Shown here in pieces: positions 47,291 through 60,700 of a stretch of 64,000 nt of DNA. The DNA is from Erpobdella octoculata. Taxonomy: Eukaryota; Annelida; Clitellata; Hirudinida; Erpobdellidae. The notes below the pieces were generated by a model. It made no database searches, was not told where the DNA came from, and saw only the letters and a program-made list of their open reading frames with translations. The position numbers and the translations under genes are program-made. Position 1 is the first letter of the stretch. Every line of letters starts with the position of its first letter. Location: positions 39,011,820-39,075,819 of the forward strand of contig OZ022238.1 of NCBI GenBank assembly GCA_963978895.1, in the 5' to 3' direction.

Positions 47291-47688
47291 AAAATTTTGT
47301 TCCAGCAACTTCAGCGCCAGTGGTGCAGATATTTAGTCATGGAAGCACATGGAATAAAGTCTATTCATGAGACCAAATCGAGCTCGTTTAGGACAAACAT
47401 TGTTATCGGAACTTGTGTTTGCTAAATGCAATAAACATTTAAAATAATAACAGTTTAAATTTTAAGCAGTTTCTTAATTTAGTTATTGACTCTCTCATGC
47501 TTCAGTTTTTTGGTTGAAAAAAGTTTATTAAGACGTCTTCATTTTGAATGATTTTTACAAAGTCTTGGCCTTAAACTCGATCTTTTCTCAATATGTTTGG
47601 TCATGGTCTTGCCTTTCAAATAAAAATCTTGGTCTTGATCTCGGTCTTGGGTTCAGTGGTCTTGATAACAAGCCTGATATATAATATA
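47291..47688. other. Intergenic, nothing recognised
   Basis: No gene or repeat match; short T-rich and CTTGGTCTT-like repeats near 47565-47660. Confidence 0.4.
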
Positions 47689-48322
47689 CTAGCGGGGGCA
47701 CCCGGCGTTGCCCGGTGTTTTTAGAGGTTTACCTAATGCGTTTCTTTTTTGCTCTTTTTGCGTTTCTTCCCGCTTGCGCTACCGCTCCCGGTCGTTATCC
47801 GTTCCCTGTCGCTTTCCCGCTCATTTTTTTGCTCTCAGTTCCCCCCCTAGATCCGATTCTACATATATACATACATACATACATACATACATACATACAT
47901 ACATACATACATACATACATACATACATACATACATACATACATACATACATACATACATACATACATACATACATACATACATACATACATACATACAT
48001 ACATACATACATACATACATACATACATACATACATACATACATACATACATACATACATACATACATACATACATACATACATACATACATACATACAT
48101 ACATACATACATACATACATACATACATACATACATACATACATACATACATACATACATACATACATACATACATACATACATACATACATACATACAT
48201 ACATACATACATACATACATACATACATACATACATACATACATACATACATACATACATACATACATACATACATACATACATACATGCATACATACAT
48301 AAATACATACATACATACATAC

Positions 48323-48353
<31 letters not shown>

Positions 48354-48490
48354 CATACATACATACATACATACATACATACATACATACATACATACAT
48401 ACATACATACATACATACATACATACATACATACATACATACGCACATACATACATGCATACATACATAAATACATACATACATACATAC

Positions 48491-48521
<31 letters not shown>

Positions 48522-49299
48522 CATACATACATACATACATACATACATACATACATACATACATACATACATACATACATACATACATACATACATACAT
48601 ACATACATACATACATACATACATACATACATACATACATACATACATACATACATACATACATACATACATACATACATACATACATACATACATACAT
48701 ACATACATACATACATACATACATACATACATACATACATACATACATACATACATACATACATACATAAACACACACAGGCACACATACATGCACATAC
48801 ACATACATACATACATACATACATACATACATACATACATACATACATACATACATACATACATACATACATACATACATACATACATACATACATACAT
48901 ACATACATACATACATACATACATACATACATACATACATACATACATACATACATACATACATACATACATACATACATACATACATACATACATACAT
49001 ACATACATACATACATACATACATACATACATACATACATACATACATACATACATACATACATACATACAAACATACGCACATACATATATATATTGTT
49101 CCCGCTCGCTCACCCGCTCCGCTCCGCTCATTTTGTGACGGATTTCAAAATTTTTTTCTCTATATTTGATTCCCCTTGACTCTCAAGGTTGTGTGAAAAT
49201 TTCATTACGATCGGATGAATGGTGTAGCAATGCATAAATAACATACCTATATACATACATACATACATATATACAAACATTCATTTTTATATATATAGA
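47689..49299 (-). mobile_element. Non-autonomous Helitron, family 1, with giant (ACAT)n tract
   Basis: On the plus strand it runs from A/CTAG (47689-47692) to GA/T (49298-49299), the exact mirror of TC...CTAG between A and T. Near the 3' end a hairpin CACCCGG-CGTTG-CCCGGTG (one mismatch) lies 6 nt from CTAG, as in Helitrons. A short CCGGTCG minisatellite and about 1.2 kb of (ACAT)n fill the middle. The core CTCATTTTGTGACGGATTTC ... GATCGGATGAATGGTG lies near the 5' end. Confidence 0.9.
47866..49090. repeat. (ACAT)n microsatellite, about 1.2 kb
   Basis: Almost uninterrupted ACAT units. A variant segment (CATGCATACATACATAAATA... with TACTTACATAC) occurs twice, near 48286 and 48455, showing internal duplication. 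A further interruption lies at 48768-48803. Long YIHT/MYVC frames on both strands are artefacts. Confidence 0.98.
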
Positions 49300-49729
49300 T
49301 ATATATATGTTTATAGTCAACATATTTTAAGTTACATCACTGATCTATAAATATATAATACTTAAGAGAATTTTACTATTATAATGCAGTCGCTTCTGAT
49401 TGTTAAGGAGCAAATCAACAGTCGTTGTGGCGTATAAATAATAATAAATATATCTATGGACATTATATTTAAAGAAGTCCAAATCGACTTAGTCGAAAAA
49501 GGACTTTAAATAAATAAAATAAAATAAAATAAAGAAAAAAAGATAGAAAGAGTCAGAGTGCACGCGCGCGCTCTTTAGAGATAGAAAAAGAGAGAGGGTG
49601 AAGGTATGAATAATATGAATACGACCGAAGTTACTTTTATTTTCCTTCGCTTGGTCTTGGTCTCTTGTTTATGTTCCGTTCGTTTGCTCGAATAAGGTCG
49701 TTAACCACATATTTTTTTTAATTCGTATT
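49300..49729. other. 5' flank of the MULE transposase
   Basis: AT-rich, with a self-complementary segment (TCGACTTAGTCGA at about 49485-49497). It sits within TTTAAAGAAGTCC...GGACTTTAAA, which pairs imperfectly. No terminal inverted repeat could be matched with the downstream side. Confidence 0.4.
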
Positions 49730-51121
49730 ATGGAAACTGTACAATCAACGCGTGTCAAAGAAAAATTTTTTCACGAAGGATATATCTACGTATTCGATAA
49801 GTTTAGTGTAGATCGTTCCAAGATATTCTGGCGATGTCAGCAAAAGAAGGAATGCAAAGCCCGTCTTCATTCGACCTTTGATAAAAAACAAGTTCTGGTG
49901 CAGAAAAACCAGCATAGTCACGGAAGTGACGCGGCTAAACTCCAGGCCACCATGATCATGTCTGAAATCAAACGGAGAGCGACAGAAACTACAGAAATCC
50001 CGTCAGTGATCCTCGATAGTGCATTGCAAAGTACCTCGCCTGCCGTTCAAGCAAAAATGCCGAAGAAAGACGCAGTTCGTAAGGTAATTCACCGGATCAG
50101 AAATGTACTTCCTCCACAACCTGCCGACCGAGCATCAATTATTATTCCAAATGTGTATCAGATGTACCAAGTCACCCCCGATCATTGTGAACAATTCTTA
50201 TTATGGGATTCGGGAGTACAAGACGAAAATCGAATTTTAATATTTGGCCGACAGTCGAATAGTGATTGGAGCAACCAGATGGATAGACTATATGTAGATG
50301 GAACATTCAGCTCAGCTCCTGCTCTTTTCTCACAAATCTACGTCATCATGGCAGACAGAGGGGGATTTGTACTACCAGTTCTCTACTGTCTACTGCCAAA
50401 CAAAGAAAAAGAAACATACCTACGAATGTTTGAAGCCGTTAAAAATTTGTGGCCAGACCTCAATCCATCTTCAGTCTCGATCGATTTTGAACAAGCTGAT
50501 GTTGGGGCAGTTCGGTCAACATTTCCGAATTGTGAAATTTATGGATGTCTCTTCCATTTGACGAAAAACCTGCGTAAGAAACTGGAAACTGAAGGCTTGC
50601 TTCAACGCTATAACACGGATCCCGATTTTGCTCTGACTACCCGAACGATAGTTGCACTCGCTTTTGTTCCAATAGACGACTTGGATGCTGTTTTACATTC
50701 ACTAGCTAACGAAATTACAGAGGTCCTCATGCCAATCTTAGAATGGTTTGAGGACTACTACGTAGGACGTCTGAACTATAACGGAACAAGGCGACGAGCA
50801 ACGTTTCCTCCCAATACCTGGTCTGTCTATGAGAGGACACTTAATGCGCAGGATCACACTAATACGTATGTCGAATCAGCCCACCGACGACTACATGCTG
50901 AGTTTGGGAGAGATCGCCAAAACATTTGGAAATTTATTGATGGCCTCCGGACTGTTCAGAAAGGGCATGATCAAGTTTACAACGAATTTCTTCTTTCTCC
51001 GCTGTCAAAGCGCAGAAAACTTTTTGAAATTGATGCAAGGATCAAAGCAATCGTTGAAAGTTACAGAAAAGAAAATGTCATCGAATATCTAAGAGGACTG
51101 TCACACAATTTTTTGATGTAA
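49730..51121 (+). CDS. FLYWCH-MULE transposase, intact
   Basis: A single-exon ORF of 463 aa. A FLYWCH-type zinc finger at about residues 10-67 (FWRCQQKKECKARLHST with W, two Cys and the final H-x-H in NQHSHG) would bind DNA. The MULE transposase domain follows, with the first Asp in LYVDGTFSSAP, the second in SIDFEQADVG and the C/H motif GCLFHLTKNL. A glutamate in TYVESAHRRLH is a candidate third catalytic residue. A polyadenylation-like AATAAA (51147) follows the stop. There is no frameshift or stop in an area where other transposases are broken. So it is either a recent insertion or a domesticated gene. Terminal inverted repeats were not found by eye. Confidence 0.9.
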   Translation: METVQSTRVKEKFFHEGYIYVFDKFSVDRSKIFWRCQQKKECKARLHSTFDKKQVLVQKNQHSHGSDAAKLQATMIMSEIKRRATETTEIPSVILDSALQSTSPAVQAKMPKKDAVRKVIHRIRNVLPPQPADRASIIIPNVYQMYQVTPDHCEQFLLWDSGVQDENRILIFGRQSNSDWSNQMDRLYVDGTFSSAPALFSQIYVIMADRGGFVLPVLYCLLPNKEKETYLRMFEAVKNLWPDLNPSSVSIDFEQADVGAVRSTFPNCEIYGCLFHLTKNLRKKLETEGLLQRYNTDPDFALTTRTIVALAFVPIDDLDAVLHSLANEITEVLMPILEWFEDYYVGRLNYNGTRRRATFPPNTWSVYERTLNAQDHTNTYVESAHRRLHAEFGRDRQNIWKFIDGLRTVQKGHDQVYNEFLLSPLSKRRKLFEIDARIKAIVESYRKENVIEYLRGLSHNFLM

Positions 51122-51949
51122 TAATTTTTTAAGTTTTTAAACATTTAATAAACTATTATTGAATATGACATTTTTTTATTTTTTTAAAGTTTTAACTCTT
51201 AATAATTACTTTTAAAAATGTTTCTTTAAATTTTTTATGCATTTTAAAATTATTATTAAATATTGCATTTGTTAATGAGACACTTCTTGAAATTTTATTA
51301 AAAGTGCTGTTAACGTTAAATTAAAAGAGACGACCATCAGTAAAAAAAAATCGTTTAGGTAGCCCTCCGTAGCATGGTACAAATTTAAAAATCTTTCGCA
51401 CACATTTACATAAACATGCCTTTTATTTGAACATCTGGAATACTTTTAGTTATGTTTATTTAGCAACTGGGAAGTTATTAAACTTAAAAATATCTCACGA
51501 ATGCCTTGCCAAAAAACGCTATATAAATTGACGAATTGATTAATTGAGTGAATGATTGATTGACAACCTATGCCTATTAGACTCCTGTTAGATTTCTACG
51601 AATGTTCAAACATATTTTTAAACAACTTTAAAAATATATTTTAAAACTGTTCTAATGTGTAAATCTAGTATATTATTTTTATAAAATTTTGTAAACAATT
51701 TAGTGATGATTGTATTTATTAAAAGATTTCAATTTTCAAATCAGAACCGTGTGGCTGGTGCCACAGTGTCCAGCGTCAAAACAGTCACGAAGACGCTGAC
51801 ACCAAATGTAACGTACGGGGAGGTCCTTTAATTATGTCAAAATTTTTTAGACAATGTGTTACCCCCTCCCCTTGTCAACAACTGTCAAACTTTCAGTCAC
51901 CTCCTAAAAAATTTATGTCAAACAAATTTTACCCCCCCCCCAAAAAAAA
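51122..51949. other. Intergenic, repeat block at 51820-51945
   Basis: AT-rich with no gene. The block GGGGAGGTCCTTTAATTATG ... CAACTGTCAAACTTTCAGTC matches 35110-35255, so it is a dispersed repeat of about 130 bp ending in a C run. Confidence 0.5.
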
Positions 51950-52185
51950 TAACTAACAATATTTTATACGGCTGGCTTTTACGCCAAAATAGAATTGTAC
52001 GTAGATATTAAAAGTTCTACAAATAAACTTTCAATACAGTTTTTTAGTCTTGCGTAACATATTTCAAATTGACTATAACAACAATTGAACTACATAAACA
52101 AAATGAGAATTTCTATTCTAGCTTCTAACATCTTCCCATGAGGAATTCAAATGTTCCTCAATAGTTATAATGGGCATAGTGGTTT
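51950..52185. repeat. Uninterrupted copy of the Helitron target repeat
   Basis: AACTAACAATATTTTATACG ... TTTCAAATTGACTATAACAA ... TAGCTTCTAACATCTTCC. It is collinear with 38070-38188 plus 41159-41285, without the Helitron pair. Confidence 0.9.
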
Positions 52186-52640
52186 ATTGATCAATTTCTT
52201 GTGGAATCGTTATACACGACGAGCCAACATCATCTTCATCTAACCATTCTGTGCTTAACATCTCTCCATGCGCAATAATTGCCATCAGTTCTTTCTGTCT
52301 TTTGGTAGCCACTCGCTTTGGTCGAATTCTTTGCGGTTGGGGAGCATGTGGTAATTTTAGCCCCAAGATCGCTGTTGAACATACTTCTTCAACATGACTT
52401 GTGAAGCAACATAGAGATAACAAATTTTGCAGATCTGTTCAAACCGACAACTGAATGGCAGGACAGTACAGATCATATGGAAGAATTTTGAATGTCTTTG
52501 CTGATCGAGGTAGCATGTTGTTAAACTTCAAAGACTGAATACAATAGTTTAAAAGTGTGGAATCTTGAGGTTTTACCTCATACAATTTTAGGTCAATCAG
52601 TTTTATTTATTTAATTTATAGTTAAGTTTAAGTAGAAATC
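52184..52640 (-). pseudogene. Decayed coding remnant, probably transposon-derived
   Basis: Two minus-strand pieces look coding: RPKRVATKRQKELMAIIAH and TEWLDEDDVGSSCITI at 52184-52423, and upstream LKFNNMLPRSAKTFKIL at about 52440-52560. A stop separates them. The downstream flank is the dispersed repeat above, so the whole is likely one mobile element. I do not recognise the family. Confidence 0.35.
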
Positions 52641-52685
52641 AAAATACGACACAGTTCATGATAATCGTAAACTGTGTCGTATTTT
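52641..52685. repeat. Perfect 16-bp inverted repeat with 13-nt loop
   Basis: The arm AAAATACGACACAGTT (52641-52656) is the exact reverse complement of 52670-52685. The loop CATGATAATCGTA and part of the arm recur in similar form at about 53787 (CAGTTCATGATAGTCGTTTC). It lies 13 bp left of the hAT element below. Confidence 0.9.
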
Positions 52686-52727
52686 CGATGCTTTTTGGCA
52701 GAGATGTTGCGACTACTTATGGTCCAA

Positions 52728-52864
52728 GTACGAGTACCATGGTGTCGAGTACGAGTACGAGTACCATGGTATTAAGTTATCGAGTACGAGTACTGAGGTC
52801 TCGAGTACAAGTACGAGTACGAGTACTAAGGTCTCGAGTACAAGTACGAGTACGAGTACAAGAA
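52728..52864. repeat. GAGTAC hexamer array, left
   Basis: About 18 GAGTAC units interspersed with CATGGT, GAGGTCTC and AAGTAC. The motif is asymmetric, and both arrays read GAGTAC on the plus strand. Confidence 0.93.
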
Positions 52865-52984
52865 ATTTTTAGCGAGTACTTTTCGAGTACTTTTTAAAGT
52901 CAACAAAATAATAGTTTATTCTACATCAAAAAACTATTACATTTAAGAAAAATTAGCGACGACAGTTTATATTCCGACATCTTA

Positions 52985-53313
52985 GCCCTATGGGGTCTTA
53001 AAATTATTCCGCCGTGGCTGAACTCCGCTGAACACACGTTCTACTGGTGAACTTGAAGCTCTGGAATACTTAAGGCACGAAGTGCTGGGTGATACAGTTT
53101 TTTAAGGTCACTGGAATGATTCTGCCAAAACGTTAGGGCATCATCCACATCACCAGTGATCCTCATCTCGAGATATCTGGTCAACTGTGCATCGACATCA
53201 AGGCAGGTGTCATCTAACGCCGATGAATACTTGTGAAACAACTTTGACTTTTTGGCTGGTGGAGGTGACCCAGATGGTGGCACCAACGTAACAGCAGGTG
53301 ACTGAGTAATCAT
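52985..53313 (-). pseudogene. hAT transposase remnant (dimerisation region, frameshifted)
   Basis: DAQLTRYLEMRITGDVDDAL and FWQNHSSDLKKLYHPALRAL lead into the hAT dimerisation domain. The continuation ASSSPVERVFSGVQPRRNN is in another frame near 53060, and a stop follows. The N-terminal BED and catalytic parts were not found intact, so the element cannot mobilise itself. Confidence 0.8.
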
Positions 53314-53379
53314 GCCAAAGAGAGAATTAGTTGATTCAACAAAGAATTTAACCAGTTCTGAAAAAACACAACCAAATTT

Positions 53380-55160
53380 AAAAAATGTAAAATTGTGACT
53401 GCAAAGTGCAAAAATAAACGAATGTGATATGGAATTATTTAGAAATCTTTTTTAAACCCGTTTAGGTCCAAAACTTTATTAATTAGATTTCTATTATTTT
53501 TTTTTGTTATTTCTAAGTTACTTGCTTATGTTTTAACAGATTTATTTTTAATTATTTTTTATTTGAAAGAAAACTTTGAAAATTCACTATGCTCGTTTTT
53601 CGAACGGTGGTCGTATAGACTACTGAAAACAACAAAATGTTTAAAAGTCAATTTTTTTTGTTCTCAACGCAAACAATTATAATATAAATTTTAGGCTATA
53701 AACAGAAAAGCTAAAAACACATTTCTGACTTTATCAGTAACACAGTTCAATAAAATCCAAAATTTTAACATTCAATAAATCAGTCAAGCAGTTCATGATA
53801 GTCGTTTCAGAACCGGGATGTGCGGAAAGCACCAAAACAATTCCGATGAAGTCGTTTGCCGCACTTGGCCCACATGTACAGTGTTTTGCCATAATTTTCC
53901 AGCTTATAGCGACCTACTGTTTTCACCTTTTCCAGATCATGTTGCTGAATCTTCCCTATCGTTTTGTTTCTTCAACCGTGCATGAATTCATTTCATCGGT
54001 ATAAAACAACTGTATAAAATAAATGGGGTTTTTCAAGCAAAGCACCATTGGGTGTTTCAAACTCGTTATATATAGACTGTTTTAAAAGTGGCTATTCAAA
54101 TGACTCTTTTTGGTCCAAGTGCATTTCAATCGTTTTTGGCGTTTTGGTTGCCGCGGCATTGAACTGACCGTATTTGCGACCTACATTTCTTCACCCAAAG
54201 AACAGACACAGTCTAATCTCATCCCATCATTAGTATAATCAACTTCTACCTTCCCGGATATTACAAAGAATAACATTTCTTCTTCATTTGCTTATTCATC
54301 AGTCACGTGTTATGATGCGCCGGGCGGAAGAATGACAAGTATGTCAACCTCAATGCTATCATCATCATCAAGAATTAGTTACATAGCTTCTTTCAACGTG
54401 AAAAAACGTTCTGTTTGACGCCTTTCATATTTAAACTTTACAAACATTTCATTCAAAGAATGAAATTTGCAAAAAACACTATCACCAATTCAACCACTGC
54501 ACACCTATAAGCTGAATAAGCTAGTTTCGACTCGTTCGCATACAGTACTCTATACGCCCAACGATCGTAGAACGAGCATGACTCATACATGTTCAGATTG
54601 TGGGTTAGTGTAAACACAATAAAATTTAATTAACGTTGCTGTTTACTTTTGAGTACATCTTCTTTCGATATTTCAAACTTTTGTTATGATAACTCTCATG
54701 AAATTAGCATAATAAATTTTTAAAGTTATATCGGTCGAAAACCTTGAAAATGCTCATATTCTAACCCAGATTAAACTACTTAATATAAATAAAAAAATTA
54801 TTTAAAAAATTTTATACAGTGTATTGAAGCTTTCTTAACATAAAAAAAAACTTTTAACAGAAAAAAAATTACAACTTAATTTTATGCAACGCCAAAAATA
54901 AGTGTGTTCGTAGAACGTACGATGGTCTAAAACGGGTTAACAACAGTGGGTACAAGAAATTCAAATTCTAAATTATGGAAACTTTGATGACTGTTAATAA
55001 GTGATTAGAAGAATAATGATACTTAAGCAGAAATAACAAAGAAAACTATTATTAAAAATTGGTACCTAGATATAAAATATATGTTATACTAGAGTTCAGC
55101 AAGTATAAACGAAATATTATCCCAAACAACTGTTTAGTAAACAAGCAAACTTTTTTTAGA
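53380..55160. other. Interior of the hAT element, no intact ORF
   Basis: The less AT-rich stretch at 53785-54560 probably represents eroded coding sequence (for example around 53795-54000), but no domain is readable. The rest is AT-rich. Confidence 0.4.
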
Positions 55161-55174
55161 GAAGGTGTCGGATA

Positions 55175-55330
55175 TGCGAGTACGAGTACGAGTACTTAGT
55201 AGAATAACGAGTACGAGTACGAGTACTGAGTGGAATAACGAGTACGAGTACGAGTACCAAGGTTCCGAGTACAAGTACGAGTACGAGTACTTGAAAACGG
55301 TACTCGAGTTGTACTCGAGTACGAGTATCA
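55175..55330. repeat. GAGTAC hexamer array, right
   Basis: GAGTAC units with CGAGTACGAGTACGAGTAC runs broken by TTAGTAGAATAAC and similar. It is the counterpart of the array at the other end of the element. Confidence 0.93.
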
Positions 55331-55353
55331 AGTACTACATCTCTGCTTTTTGG

Positions 55354-55640
55354 GGGTAGGTAGATTCTAATGGACTGACTGGCATACAATGCATTTATTA
55401 CTTTCCTATTTTTTTTATTTATTAACTCTTGTAAAAAATAAATTGTTGACGTCAATTTATCTTGAGCTCTCCCTCCCCCATGTCAACAATTGTCAAACTT
55501 TTTCAAACCCCATATTTTGCTGAAATAATCAAAGGATGTCCCCTAGTAAGGTCGACTAGTAGCCTAAGGGGCAGCGTGGCTAGAGACTCTGTTATTCTTA
55601 TAAAAGTCCACATTACGGCACGCATATCTTGATTTTTAAA
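55354..55640. other. Intergenic fragment
   Basis: The piece at 55450-55510 (ATGTCAACAATTGTCAAACT) resembles the dispersed block at 51860-51900. No gene. Confidence 0.4.
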
Positions 55641-56905
<1,265 letters not shown>

Positions 56906-56927
56906 TAGTCTTTATATATATAGACTA

Positions 56928-57786
56928 GTACAGATCGTTTTGTTTCTCAATTATCTATTCAAATATATTATTAAAATTAAATACCACAACTTTGAATTTT
57001 CTATGTATAATACAGGCAAGTTAGCTAACGTTGCCAACTTCAGTCTCGTGAGAGAAAAGGGACAGAAAGAGATGATAGGAAGCACATGGACCTGACCTTA
57101 ATTTTAAGGATTTTCAAACGGACCGGAAAGAGTGGAAAAAGTGAAACGATAAAAACTACATCCGAACCGTCGTCACCAGCGACGGATCTAGGAATTTCTT
57201 ACGGGGGAAATTTTTTTTTACTGTCGTTCTGCAGCCCATTCTATGATAGCCTTAATTCATATTAGAAATAATTGCTGAGCTTATTTAAACAGAGTAAAGT
57301 GTCATTTTCAACTCTTTTGCTGGATCTGTGGGTGGTCTAAATGTTTCTTGAGATATTATTTGAAATTTATTTTGCTGTGAATTGGTTTATGAAAGGCCCA
57401 AAATTCCTTAAACATCTGCCAAATATGAGAAATATTGATATTCGAGGGGTAAATTTATTAACGATAAAGGCATCCGTTGAACATAGTAAACTTGCAAGTT
57501 TAGTAAAAAATTGAAGTTACATTTTTTGTTAAAACCGCTAAGGGGGCGGGTCCCGATTTTGTTAAGTTGACCAAATTAGAACTAATAATGATTGGCTTTG
57601 CAAGTTCCCCATGTAAAGTCTAACGATATTTCGTTTTATTTTTAGAATTTCTGTGAATATTCAAGATTTTTGAATTTAAATACATTCACTTGAGGCAGAA
57701 AGGCAATAAGAAATGTAAAACAAATAATGTTATTAAAAACAAATTCTTTGCAAATAAAAACAAATAAATAATCCATAATGATCATT
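56928..57786. other. Intergenic, downstream of DNAAF11
   Basis: Includes CAGCGACGGATCTAGGAATT at about 57179, which resembles a block at about 14893 and looks like a transposon end without a partner. Otherwise no gene; the last 150 bp are likely the DNAAF11 3' UTR. Confidence 0.45.
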
Positions 57787-60700
57787 CTATATAGACTCCA
57801 AAGGAGGAACTTGATCATCATCAACAAAATCTTCACTGTCTTTTTTTTCCTTGGGAGCTGATTTAAATGGAAGAGAGTCAGTTTTTCTTTTAAAATGCTC
57901 TTTGCAAATGTTATCATATCGAACCGTTTTACGACAAGAAGGATCAACTTCAAGCTTCTCAATTCTGCTGCTTCCAAAAAATATTTTTAGTATTCATACA
58001 ACACATCAGTGGCATCACAAGGGTTGGTGACCCCCGGTGCGGTAACCCATGGTGTAACTTAAATTTCTCATGATTAACCCCTTGCACTTCTAAAAAAAAT
58101 TTGATACCTGGGAAGGGATAAACGCTAGTAAACTAATTGAGAGAAGTTAAACATTAGATTTTGTTACTGGGTTGAAACAATGCATAAAAATAATTTCATA
58201 GTGACATAGATTCATAGACAGTAATATTTTGTATTTTGGTGTCACCCCATGTGATGGTTTCACCCACTGCAGTCTGCACCACCCTCACCCTCTAGTGACG
58301 CCACTGCAACACATATGACATTTCTTAAAATGTATCATATTTACCTTGGTTCTTTTGAATGTTCCGGTTGTGATTTTTTTGAGCAATGATAAAAGTTTGC
58401 TAGATAGGTTCTCTGAGGATTAATCTTGAGAAATAAAATCAAAACAATTATAAGTGTCTTGCTTTATATAATAAAAAAATTTACTATTGAGTAGACTTTG
58501 CTGACAGGAAAAGTGCTTTAAAAACACTTGTTGGATATTTTTTCAACCTTGCTGGTTGTTTAATTCAAATTTTGAACCACCTTTGTGTCTGTTTGCAGAA
58601 ATAAAATTTTGAAAAATCCCCCATGTTGGTACATTTTCTTGTCATAGGAAGTCCACCTCATCAATGAATGTGGATCTATATTTTTTACATCGAGTAGTTC
58701 AAAGGTCAAAGACTTGACAAAAATAGGTTCTTCTGAAAACCCTCAACAAACTTGAAAGTCGTACCACAAATGTACATATAGCCACACACACACATACCCA
58801 TGGAATTAATAAGATAGACCAGTGTCATCCAGACCCTGGTCTGCATGCCACTTCTTTTTTTTTATTAAATAAATGTTACTTACATGGTCTGAAAAGAAAT
58901 CTACTGAGTCAACAAAAACTCTTTTTGGTGAGTTGTGTAAACAAATAAATGAATCATTTTATCAAATTAACTTATATAGAGGGTTTATGACTTAAAAAAG
59001 ACTGTCAAAAATAAAACATTTTGCTGCCTCCATGCAAAAGCTTTGTAATTGTGTTTAATCGTCAAGCAGCATTATAAATTACGATAATGGTTGTCCCACT
59101 GAACCGTGTTGTAGTTTGTTGTTTGTAATAAAAGTTTTTTTTAACTGTCATCCCTGTTGTATAATAAAATTTATGCATAAAACTCTTGCATGATGTGTGA
59201 GTTTCATTCTGTTTGGGGTGACAATTTTCATTAGCTAAGTTTAACTAAAACATGTGGTCCACAGGGTTAAAACATATTTAGGAATTGGCTCGTGGCATAA
59301 AAAAGTTGAACAGCACTATTTCATTTTTAAACTCTGTTCATTTTATAATTTATTTTACAGAATAATTTTGTTTTATTCTTAAGATAAAATATTCAGGTGC
59401 AGGAAGAAGAAACCTAAAGAAATAATTTTTTTAATCAACTCCCAGACTAGAATAAATAAACTGCCTTTTCTTAAATTTTAATCATATATCGAAACAGTTT
59501 ATTTTGTCTCACTATATTTATGATTTAACAACTTAGAAAAAAGCCATTCAAACCTTTGGCATAGTGATGATGAGCCTACCAGAAGCCTGTGACCTTTGTG
59601 CTAAACTTTTTTCAGAATTAATTTCTTCTGGTAGAACTAACTGGAGAATCTTAATGAATTTCGAACATTTAAACAAATTCTAGTTTAGAGATTTTTTTTT
59701 TTGAAAAACCACATATAAACAGTACTAACTTTTCCTTTAACAATAACTTGGACATATGTGGGATGAACATCCACACTGCAAAGCGATGTATCTAAAAACC
59801 TAGTTAAAGATTTACAAAGACACTGAAATCCCACTCCACCGATGTTATACAATCATATCTAGAAGATAAAGTTTTATACCTGAACAGTGCAATATCTAAT
59901 ATTAAATTGTTTCCTTCTTCATCTTCAGTTAGCTCAAATTTCAGCCTGTTGAAATAATTTTTAATCTTTTTAGTTATGGAAGCCAACATTACAGAAAACA
60001 GTGATTATTTTTTTGTTAACGGAAATAGAAATTAAAACAATAATTATTAATTTATGTTAACGAAAACTAGAATAGAAAGTCAAAACGAAACTGAAATAAA
60101 AATTAGTTAGTTAGAACGAAATAGAAATAAAAACAATTTTTTCGAAACGAAATAGAAATAAAAAATAATTTGTTAAAACAAAATAAAAAAATTATTAAAA
60201 TAAAAATAAAAATTAATTGACTAATACAAATTTAATTGAATTTCTGAAATTTCGCTTCTATGGTACTTTCTTTTAACATGCCTTTGTCACTACGATTGCT
60301 TATTCCTTTTCTATTGTATTCGTGTTTTGGTTTGTTGTTATTTATTGAGTCAGAAATGTCGAAAGCTGGCGTTGGTTTGTCGATAATGTTTGCTGGTCGT
60401 AAACGCGAAAGTTTAGCTTGGAGTTATTTTAAATATGATGTCACTACGAATAAAGATATTAGTAACGTCGATGGTGCTATAAAACTATAAACCAGTGTGG
60501 TTTTCAACTGGCCGGTAAAAAATTCAGAAGCGCAGTGATACAAATTTGTTTGTTTTAGCCACTAATATACCGAACTAGACACAGCTATCTAGATATATCG
60601 ACGAAATACGTATATCTAGTGCTGACCATAGCCAAGATTTGATACAGTTTTGGATTGCTTGACAGTCTATATATCCGCTATTTTCCCTCTGGGCTTTGGA

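Larger units (their letters stand above)
52699..55345 (-). mobile_element. hAT transposon with GAGTAC subterminal arrays and exact 8-bp target duplication
   Basis: Ends are CAGAGATGTTGCGACTACTT and AGTACTACATCTCTG. CTTTTTGG flanks both sides exactly (52691-52698 and 55346-55353). Clusters of GAGTAC hexamers lie next to both ends (52728-52864 and 55175-55330), in the position where hAT transposases bind. A broken transposase lies inside on the minus strand. Confidence 0.93.

Noticed and set aside
47708..49138. Long YIHT / MYVC repeat ORFs on both strands
   Set aside because: They are produced by the (ACAT)n array, which is open in several frames; they have no start context, domain or splice structure.
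58820..59320. Firm call of a further hAT element in DNAAF11
   Set aside because: End sequences are suggestive, but no target duplication was found; kept only as a low-confidence feature.
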